A DNA stretch of 37,680 nucleotides from Bacteroides sp. CAG:927 (GTDB lineage: Bacteria > Bacteroidota > Bacteroidia > Bacteroidales > Muribaculaceae). Every line of letters begins with the position of its first letter. Position 1 is the stretch's first letter. Positions 31,849 through 37,680 of this stretch are shown here, piece by piece. Below the pieces are notes generated by a model. The model saw nothing but the letters and a program-made list of their open reading frames with translations. It did not search any database and was not told the origin of the DNA. The translations under genes and the position numbers were made by a program. The DNA is taken from the NCBI GenBank assembly GCA_000431155.1, contig HF985655.1, positions 1 through 37,680 on the forward strand, in the 5' to 3' direction.

Positions 31849-31879
31849 CAAAGATAGAGCACAGGGTTCGTATGAACAA
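31849..31879 (-). promoter_or_regulatory. Promoter of the predicted noncoding RNA
   Basis: On the minus strand TTG (31877-31879) and TATCTTTG (31849-31856) are exactly 20 bases apart, a perfect consensus match. No protein-coding gene follows on this strand for more than 400 bases. Confidence 0.82.
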
Positions 31880-31969
31880 ATTTTTTTCAATGTTTTTTGA
31901 CATCGTTTTTGCCTGTGGGCTGGCATAGCAAAGATTCATAGGCGGTTAGTGACTTGCTAAAAATTTTTA

Positions 31970-32001
31970 TTGAAAAAAGTTTTGGGGGAGTGTAACTTTT
32001 G
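31970..32001 (+). promoter_or_regulatory. Possible promoter of the efflux operon
   Basis: TTG (31970-31972) lies 20 bases ahead of TAACTTTTG (31993-32001). That element has one extra base between TA and TTTG. The leader to the ATG at 32076 would be about 68 bases. It is divergent from the noncoding-RNA promoter, about 90 bases apart. Confidence 0.45.
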
Positions 32002-32075
32002 GCATGGTATTTCCGTCATATATACTGAACAAATTGGTATGCCACTCATCATAGGGCATGCTGTTAGTGCGAATC

Positions 32076-32741
32076 ATGGCAAATATTATAAAGCTTCAAG
32101 ATGTAAACAAAACCTATTTTGGTGCAGTGCCTCTGCATGTGCTCAAGGATATCAACCTTGACATAGAGCGTGGCGAACTGGTGTCGATAATGGGTGCCTC
32201 AGGATCAGGAAAATCCACATTGCTGAATATACTGGGAATTTTGGACAATTATGATTCAGGATCGTATATTCTGGATGGTGTGCTTATAAAGAATCTCAGT
32301 GAGAACAGAGCCGCCGAGTTGCGAAACAAAATGATCGGGTTTGTATTTCAGTCATTCAATCTTATCAATTACAAGAATGCCATAGAAAATGTGGCACTCC
32401 CTTTGTTTTATCAGGGTGTGAGCCGCAAAAAACGCAATCTTATGGCAATGGAGCAGCTTGACCGCATGGGTCTCGCGGACCGTGCCCACCATCTTCCTAC
32501 CGAGATGTCAGGCGGACAAAAACAGCGAGTGGCCATAGCGCGTGCTCTGATTACAAATCCGTCCCTTATTCTCGCCGACGAACCTACAGGTGCTCTTGAT
32601 TCACATACATCAAAAGATGTAATGGAGGTGTTTCGCCAGTTGAATTCCGATGGCATGACAGTGGTAATTGTGACGCATGATCCCGGGGTGGGTGAACAGA
32701 CCAACAGGATTATCAGAATTTCTGACGGTATGATTGTGTGA
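32076..32741 (+). CDS. MacB-type ABC transporter ATP-binding protein
   Basis: This 221-aa ATPase has all motifs: Walker A GASGSGKST (40-48), Q-loop Gln92, signature MSGGQKQ (144-150), Walker B LILADEP (164-170, Glu169) and H-loop His201. It belongs to the LolD/MacB/FtsE branch, which powers mechanotransmission rather than classic transport. The frame opens at 32058, but the ATG at 32076 (MANIIKLQDVNKTYF) gives the usual N-terminus. It is the first gene of a five-gene operon: ATPase, two permeases, adaptor, outer-membrane channel. The substrate could be an antimicrobial, peptide or lipid; the sequence does not say. Confidence 0.94.
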   Translation: MANIIKLQDVNKTYFGAVPLHVLKDINLDIERGELVSIMGASGSGKSTLLNILGILDNYDSGSYILDGVLIKNLSENRAAELRNKMIGFVFQSFNLINYKNAIENVALPLFYQGVSRKKRNLMAMEQLDRMGLADRAHHLPTEMSGGQKQRVAIARALITNPSLILADEPTGALDSHTSKDVMEVFRQLNSDGMTVVIVTHDPGVGEQTNRIIRISDGMIV

Positions 32742-32745
32742 GGCC

Positions 32746-33966
32746 ATGTGGGAACTTTTTCATGAAATAGCACAGACGCTCAAGCATAACAAACTGCGCA
32801 CAGCATTAACCGGATTTGCTGTGGCGTGGGGCATTTTTATGCTTATAGTGCTGTTGGGTATGAGTCGGGGCGTGGTGAATTCGTTTGATTCCAACTCTGA
32901 CGCGGAACGCTCCAATTCCATGAGCGTATGGGGCGGCATGACATCCAAGCCCTATAAGGGTTATAAGGAATGGCGATGGATTCGCCTGAAGGGCTCGGAT
33001 TTAGGCCCTATACGGCAATACAATTCGGCGCAAGTGCGTAACGTGAGTGCAAATGCTTCGCTTGACAGTGCCAAAGTGTCCACTGCCAAAGACTATCTTA
33101 CTGACGGAGTGAACGGGGTGTATCCTTCGGCACAAGCCCGTTATCGTGTCAAGATTCGTCACGGTCGGTTCATCAACGACCGTGACCTTGAACTGGCACG
33201 AAAAGTAATGGTTCTGCATGCAGACAATGCCACGCTTTTGTTTGGCAGTCCGGAGGCTGCTGTCGGCAAAAGGGTGGATGCAATGGGGCTTTCTTGGCTT
33301 ATTGTGGGCGTGTTTGATCAGGAATGGGACAAGAGTTGCTATGTGCCGTTCACCACGGCCATGAATCTTAAGGGATTTACTGACTACGTGGATGAAATCG
33401 TGGTGGAGGCCAAGGGTCTTAAGACCGAAGAAGACGGTAAAAGGCTTGAGGAAGGTATAAGAAATGTAATGGCCCAAACACATGATTTTGACCCCGAAGA
33501 TGAGGGGGCTGTGCATATATGGAACCGTTTTGAAGGGTATCTCCAGCAAAAAACAGCTACGAGCATTCTTAATCTTTCGGTTTGGCTCATAGGCATATTC
33601 ACATTGTTGAGCGGAATTGTCGGAGTCAGCAATATCATGTTTGTGTCGGTGCGCGAGCGCACTCACGAAATTGGTATTCGTCGTGCTATAGGGGCTAAGC
33701 CCCGCATTATTCTGGCTCAGATAGTGCTTGAGAGTGTGGCAATAACCACTCTTTTCGGTTACATCGGCGTATTTCTCGGCATGGTGGTCATGCAGATAGT
33801 TGATTCGCTTTTCGGCAATACCGATTTTCTGAAAAATCCTACCGTGGATCTTGCCATGGCTCTTGAGGTGACGCTGGTGCTAATTATTGCCGGCGCTTTT
33901 GCCGGACTGTTTCCTGCTGTCAAGGCTACCAAGGTCAAACCGGTAGAGGCTCTAAGAGATGAATAG
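32746..33966 (+). CDS. MacB/FtsX-type ABC transporter permease (first)
   Basis: This 406-aa permease has one N-terminal helix (about 18-40), a large periplasmic MacB-PCD-like domain (about 41-275) and three C-terminal FtsX-type helices (about 280-400). SVRERTHEIGIRRAIGAKPR is the conserved coupling segment and FPAVKATKVKPVEALRDE the typical C-terminal end. The ATG at 32746 is 4 bases after the ATPase stop and is preferred over the overlapping 32734 start. Unlike E. coli MacB, ATPase and permease are separate proteins. It probably forms a heterodimer with the next permease. Confidence 0.93.
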   Translation: MWELFHEIAQTLKHNKLRTALTGFAVAWGIFMLIVLLGMSRGVVNSFDSNSDAERSNSMSVWGGMTSKPYKGYKEWRWIRLKGSDLGPIRQYNSAQVRNVSANASLDSAKVSTAKDYLTDGVNGVYPSAQARYRVKIRHGRFINDRDLELARKVMVLHADNATLLFGSPEAAVGKRVDAMGLSWLIVGVFDQEWDKSCYVPFTTAMNLKGFTDYVDEIVVEAKGLKTEEDGKRLEEGIRNVMAQTHDFDPEDEGAVHIWNRFEGYLQQKTATSILNLSVWLIGIFTLLSGIVGVSNIMFVSVRERTHEIGIRRAIGAKPRIILAQIVLESVAITTLFGYIGVFLGMVVMQIVDSLFGNTDFLKNPTVDLAMALEVTLVLIIAGAFAGLFPAVKATKVKPVEALRDE

Positions 33967-33968
33967 TT

Positions 33969-35216
33969 ATGAAAAATCCGATATTTGACATAGATAACTG
34001 GCGTGAAATCGGTGCAACCCTTGCCCGAAACAAAACACGTACTTTCCTGACAGCTTTCGGTATCTTCTGGGGTACCGCCATGCTTGCCATGCTGCTTGGT
34101 GGCGCAAGCGGTTTGGAAGGGCTGCTCAAACGCAACTTTCAGGGCTTTTCCACCAACATGGCTTTTGCCGGTGCAAGTCGCACTTCATTGAGCTACAAGG
34201 GGTTCAACAAAGGCATGTCGTGGGATATCACAGACCGCGACATTGAGGATATACTTCGTGTGACCCCACATATCGATGCTTTTTCGCGTCTTACACAAAC
34301 GGGTGTGACCGTGGTCAATGGCTCGCAGACCAAATCTTGCGGTGCCATGGGCGTAGAGGCGGATTTTTCAAAAATTCAGATTCCCGTAATATATTCCGGA
34401 CGATTCATAAACAGTCGTGATGTGAAGCACAGCCTGAAAGTGGCGGTGCTGGGTAAAAATGTGGCCGGAGAGTTGTTTGGAGCATCCTCACCTGTGGGTA
34501 AAAGTGTTAATATCAATGGTATTTATTTTACCGTGATAGGTGTTGCCGGTCAAAAAGGTGAGGCTTCAATAGGCGGCCGCATGGACGATTCAGTCATATT
34601 GCCTTTCACTACTCTGCGCCGGGCATTTTATCCCGGTACAAATGTGGGCTACTTTGTTTTCAATGCCGCTCAGGGATATACCCCCACGGAGCTGAAACCT
34701 TATATTGACCGTGTATTCAAGGCTAATCATCCCATAAATCCGCAGGATGACAACTATTTGTGGTTCGGTGATGTGTCCGAACAATTCAAAATGGTGGATA
34801 ACCTGTTTCTCGGAGTGAGCCTGCTGGCCTTTTTCGTGGGAATAGGAACATTGCTGGCCGGTATAATCGGTGTGGGCAATATAATGTGGATCATAGTTAA
34901 GGAGCGTACCCAGGAAATCGGCATACGCCGTGCTATCGGAGCAAAACCCCGCGACATTATAGTGCAGATTCTTTCGGAAGGAGTAATGCTGACGGCTGTG
35001 GCCGGAACTGCCGGGATATCGTTTGCCACTCTGGTGCTGTTTATAGTCAATAAGGTCACTACCGATCCTGTGCTTGGCAGCGCTCATTTTGAACTCTCAT
35101 TTTCTACAGCGTTGGGCATAATGATTGTGTTTCTTGTGCTTGGCACCGCAGCCGGTCTTATACCGTCAATCAAAGCCATGCGAATAAAACCTGTAGAGGC
35201 TATTAATGAAAAATAA
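33969..35216 (+). CDS. MacB/FtsX-type ABC transporter permease (second)
   Basis: This 415-aa paralogue of the previous permease starts 2 bases after its stop. One N-terminal helix (about 22-44), a periplasmic domain (about 45-285) and three FtsX helices (about 290-410) are visible. VKERTQEIGIRRAIGAKPRD and the terminal IPSIKAMRIKPVEAINEK match the family. Identity with its partner is concentrated in the membrane part, while the periplasmic domains have diverged, consistent with an obligate heterodimer. The adaptor gene follows after 17 bases. Confidence 0.93.
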   Translation: MKNPIFDIDNWREIGATLARNKTRTFLTAFGIFWGTAMLAMLLGGASGLEGLLKRNFQGFSTNMAFAGASRTSLSYKGFNKGMSWDITDRDIEDILRVTPHIDAFSRLTQTGVTVVNGSQTKSCGAMGVEADFSKIQIPVIYSGRFINSRDVKHSLKVAVLGKNVAGELFGASSPVGKSVNINGIYFTVIGVAGQKGEASIGGRMDDSVILPFTTLRRAFYPGTNVGYFVFNAAQGYTPTELKPYIDRVFKANHPINPQDDNYLWFGDVSEQFKMVDNLFLGVSLLAFFVGIGTLLAGIIGVGNIMWIIVKERTQEIGIRRAIGAKPRDIIVQILSEGVMLTAVAGTAGISFATLVLFIVNKVTTDPVLGSAHFELSFSTALGIMIVFLVLGTAAGLIPSIKAMRIKPVEAINEK

Positions 35217-35233
35217 AAAAATCTGATATAACG

Positions 35234-36328
35234 ATGAAAAAATTCTTCAAAATTCTGCTATGGGTAGTTGTTGCCCTGCTGTTTGTGGGCACGTTTGTGT
35301 TCTTGTATCTCAATTCCCGTCCTAAAGAGGAGAAATATGTTATAGTGCAGCCCAAGATTGATTCGGTGGAGCGTTCCACAGTGCTTACCGGTAAGATTGA
35401 ACCGCGAGACGAAATTCAGATAAAACCCCAGATTTCCGGTATCATCACTGAAATATGTGTGGACCCGGGTGACATGGTCAAGGAGGGTGATATTATAGCC
35501 AAAATTAAGGTGATACCTGAGGCTTCGCAGTTGTCGAGTGCCGAAGGTCGTGTCAATACGGCAGTAATCAATCTTGAGGATGCCCGTCTTAAGCATGAGC
35601 GCAACACAAAGCTGTATGAAAAAAAGGTTATCAGTCGTGAGGAATACGAGGGTACCAAAACAGCCTATGAAAATGCTCAGGCCGAACTTGCATCGGCACG
35701 TGATGCCGTGAATATAGTGCGTCAGGGTGTGAGCCGCTACAATGCTGATGAAAGCAATACAATGGTGCGTGCCACTATAACTGGCCTTGTACTCGATGTG
35801 CCTGTGAAAGTAGGTACTTCCGTAATTCAGGCAAACACATTCAATGATGGTACAACGGTGGCAACTATCGCAGATATGAATAATCTCATCTTCAAGGGTA
35901 ACGTGGATGAAACCGAGGTGGGACAGCTTGCAGTGGGCATGCCTATGACCATAACTATCGGAGCTTTGCCTGAAGTGACACCGTCGGCGGTTCTGGAATA
36001 TATAGCACCTAAGGGAACCGACAACAATGGCGCCAACACTTTTGAAATCAAGGCTGCTATCAATGTGCCCGAAGGCGTGAGCCTGCGTGCGGGATACAGC
36101 GCAAATGCCGCTGTTACTCTAAGTAAAGCTTCCAATGTGCTTACGGTGCCCGAAGGGGTTGTGGAGTTTGCCGGTGACAGTACATATGTTTATGTGCTTA
36201 CCGATTCCTTGCCACAGCAAAAATTTGAGCGCAAGGCCATTACAACCGGTGTCAGCAACGGTATCAATATTGAGGTTAAGAAAGGTATAGACAAAACCGC
36301 AAATCTGCGCGGTGACAAAATCCAGTAA
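35234..36328 (+). CDS. HlyD/MacA-family periplasmic adaptor
   Basis: This 364-aa membrane-fusion protein bridges the permease pair and the TolC-like channel. An N-terminal anchor helix (about 5-27) precedes the first lipoyl half (IKPQISGIITEICVDPGDMVKEGDIIAKI). An alpha-helical hairpin (about 95-165, RVNTAVINLEDARLKHERNT) follows, then the second lipoyl half (VRATITGLVLDVPVKVGTSV) and a beta-barrel and membrane-proximal domain. It lies in the operon between the permeases and the TolC gene (6-base gap). MacA is the closest functional analogue by context. Confidence 0.93.
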   Translation: MKKFFKILLWVVVALLFVGTFVFLYLNSRPKEEKYVIVQPKIDSVERSTVLTGKIEPRDEIQIKPQISGIITEICVDPGDMVKEGDIIAKIKVIPEASQLSSAEGRVNTAVINLEDARLKHERNTKLYEKKVISREEYEGTKTAYENAQAELASARDAVNIVRQGVSRYNADESNTMVRATITGLVLDVPVKVGTSVIQANTFNDGTTVATIADMNNLIFKGNVDETEVGQLAVGMPMTITIGALPEVTPSAVLEYIAPKGTDNNGANTFEIKAAINVPEGVSLRAGYSANAAVTLSKASNVLTVPEGVVEFAGDSTYVYVLTDSLPQQKFERKAITTGVSNGINIEVKKGIDKTANLRGDKIQ

Positions 36329-36334
36329 ACTGCA

Positions 36335-37636
36335 ATGAACAGATATAGCAAATTTATAGCCGCTGCGGCTCTTATGGGCTGCGGGGTGGTTCAGGCCGCA
36401 CAGCCGTGGAGTCTTGACAGCTGCATAAACTACGCCATTGAGCACAATATCAACGTGAAGACGCGTGCTTTGGAGGTTACTTCCGGCGAACTGTCGGTTA
36501 CGGAGGCCAAGGACGGTTTTTTGCCAACTTTGCAGGCCGGAGCGAACCAATCGTTTGATTTCGGACGAGGACTGACTTCCGATAACACCTATGCCAACCG
36601 CAATACTTCCAGTTTTGGTTGGAATGTGAATTTGTCGCTTCCATTGTTTCAGGGGTTGCAGAATGTGCGTCGTCTGGCGTACAGCAAGGCTAATCTCCGT
36701 GCGCTTGTGGAGCAGAGCGAGGCCGCAAAGGATGATGTGACCCTCAATGTCATTTCTCAGTATCTTCAGGTATTATATACTTCCGAACTTCATCAGGTGG
36801 CCTTGGAACAGGAGCATATTTCCCAGGTGGAGTATGGGCGCCGCAAGGTGCTTCTTGAAGCCGGTAAAATTGCCGAGCTGGATCTGACTCAGGCTGAATC
36901 GCAGTTGGCCCAGGACAAGGTGACAGCCATAACGACTGCCAATGATCACACTCTTGCACTGGTGGATCTTGCACAGTTGCTTGAGCTGCCAACAGTGGAG
37001 GGGTTTGACATACAGCCGCTGACAGACGAGAACCTTGGACTTATGAGCGCTGATGAGGTGTATCGTCAGGCGTTGCAGACCAACCATTCTGTGCTTGCTG
37101 CACGTTTGAATGAGCAGGCGGCTGATAAAAACATATCGCTCGCCAAAAGCGGATGGTTGCCGACACTGTCGTTTTCTGCCGGTCTGGGTAGCAGCTATTA
37201 TCATCTGTCTGGGTATGAGAGTGCACCGTTTCATCGTCAGATGCGCGACAATTTCTCAAAATCTGTTGGATTTTCACTCAGCATTCCTATCTTTGACAGG
37301 TTTTCAACCCGCAATTCGGTGCGTCGGGCTAAAATTCAGAAACTTAATGCGCAGCTGCAGCGCGAAAATGTGGAATTGACCATGTATAAAACAATTCAGC
37401 AGGCCTACTATCAGGCTGTAGCAGCTGAAAAACGCATGGCAGCTTCCGAAACAGCATGTGCGGCCACCAAATCGGCTCTTGAGGCAATGCAAGAAAAATA
37501 CAATTACGGCAAGGCAAATTCCACAGAATTTGAGCAGGCCAAGACCGATTATATCCGTGCCTGTTCCGAGGCTCTGCAGGCCAAATATGAGCATCTGCTG
37601 AGGCTTCGTATATTGCATTTCTATGGGCGAAGATAG
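36335..37636 (+). CDS. TolC-like outer-membrane efflux protein
   Basis: This 433-aa protein would form a trimeric channel through the outer membrane and periplasm. A signal peptide (MNRYSKFIAAAALMGCGVVQA) is followed by two internally similar OEP repeats. The first starts WSLDSCINYAIEHNINVK with DGFLPTLQAGANQSFDFGRG, and the second contains ARLNEQAADKNISLAKSGWLPTLSFSAGLG. Long Gln/Ala-rich coiled-coil helices follow each (for example 127-190 and 345-425). The C-terminus ends LLRLRILHFYGRR soon after the last helix, within the range of the family. It ends the efflux operon and is followed within 14 bases by the terminal hairpin. Confidence 0.93.
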   Translation: MNRYSKFIAAAALMGCGVVQAAQPWSLDSCINYAIEHNINVKTRALEVTSGELSVTEAKDGFLPTLQAGANQSFDFGRGLTSDNTYANRNTSSFGWNVNLSLPLFQGLQNVRRLAYSKANLRALVEQSEAAKDDVTLNVISQYLQVLYTSELHQVALEQEHISQVEYGRRKVLLEAGKIAELDLTQAESQLAQDKVTAITTANDHTLALVDLAQLLELPTVEGFDIQPLTDENLGLMSADEVYRQALQTNHSVLAARLNEQAADKNISLAKSGWLPTLSFSAGLGSSYYHLSGYESAPFHRQMRDNFSKSVGFSLSIPIFDRFSTRNSVRRAKIQKLNAQLQRENVELTMYKTIQQAYYQAVAAEKRMAASETACAATKSALEAMQEKYNYGKANSTEFEQAKTDYIRACSEALQAKYEHLLRLRILHFYGRR

Positions 37637-37645
37637 TTAGTAAAG

Positions 37646-37679
37646 CACGGCTCTTTCATTTAAACTAAAATAAAGAGCA
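37646..37679. repeat. Terminal inverted repeat, right copy (34 bp)
   Basis: Exact reverse complement of bases 1-34, starting 10 bases after the TolC stop codon. The hairpin (37650-37678, 7-bp outer and 4-bp inner arms) could also act as terminator of the efflux operon, but the window ends before any T-tract can be seen. Confidence 0.9.
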
Positions 37680-37680
37680 C

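Noticed and set aside
1..37680. A linear mobile element or plasmid with terminal inverted repeats
   Set aside because: The content is core chromosomal (ribosomal proteins, TonB, glycogen and propionate pathways), and no replication, mobilisation or phage gene is present.

Overview
The window looks like a chromosomal segment from an anaerobic gut member of the Bacteroidales, most plausibly Muribaculaceae-like; this is judged from gene content and promoters, with no database comparison. The main signs are an ExbB-ExbD-ExbD-TonB operon with the Bacteroidota TonB N-terminus, a Na+-pumping methylmalonyl-CoA decarboxylase operon of the succinate-propionate pathway, two GH92 mannosidases plus a Ser-type sulfatase, the three-gene GH57/GT4/debranching glycogen cluster, and repeated promoters of the form TTG-N20-TAnnTTTG, the primary-sigma consensus of this phylum. 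I found no phage, insertion sequence, tRNA, rRNA or CRISPR signature.

Layout from the left. 1-338: leader with half of a terminal inverted repeat. 339-3556 (+): energy-transducing operon exbB-exbD-exbD-tonB, closed by a strong terminator. 3992-5112 (-): rpsF-rpsR-rplI. 5570-7484: two divergent ECF-type sigma genes around a 780-base gap holding an orphan minus-strand terminator. 7626-9342 (+): a membrane flavin/Fe-S protein and an exported nitroreductase. 9355-9702 (-): a small unknown gene. 9968-14612 (-): mce-mmdA-(lamin tail/OadG)-biotin carrier-oadB, with its own promoter and terminator. 14793-17725 (-): sulfatase and an MscS-type channel. 17836-22300 (-): two tandem GH92 enzymes, one a lipoprotein and one secreted. 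22477-25139 (-): ferredoxin and alpha, beta, gamma subunits of a 2-oxoacid:ferredoxin oxidoreductase with ATGA overlaps. 25274-26587 (-): DbpA-like RNA helicase. 26696-31421 (-): glycogen debranching enzyme, glycosyltransferase and GH57 enzyme. 31571-31842 (-): a predicted structured noncoding RNA with promoter, terminator and an 11-bp closing stem, possibly 6S RNA. 32076-37636 (+): a tripartite efflux operon (ATPase, two MacB/FtsX-type permeases, adaptor, TolC-like channel).

Together the genes suggest a glycan-degrading fermenter. Mannose-rich and sulfated host glycans are trimmed at the cell surface or in the periplasm, outer-membrane uptake is powered by TonB, carbon is stored as an alpha-glucan, 2-oxoacids are oxidised with ferredoxin, and propionate is made with Na+ export.

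The least explained items are the minus-strand RNA at 31571-31842, the orphan terminator at 6319-6357, the lamin tail/OadG fusion, the histone-H1-like tail and possible catalytic Asp-to-Asn change in the GH57 protein, the exported nitroreductase with its flavin/Fe-S partner, and a perfect 34-base inverted repeat at the two ends of the window.
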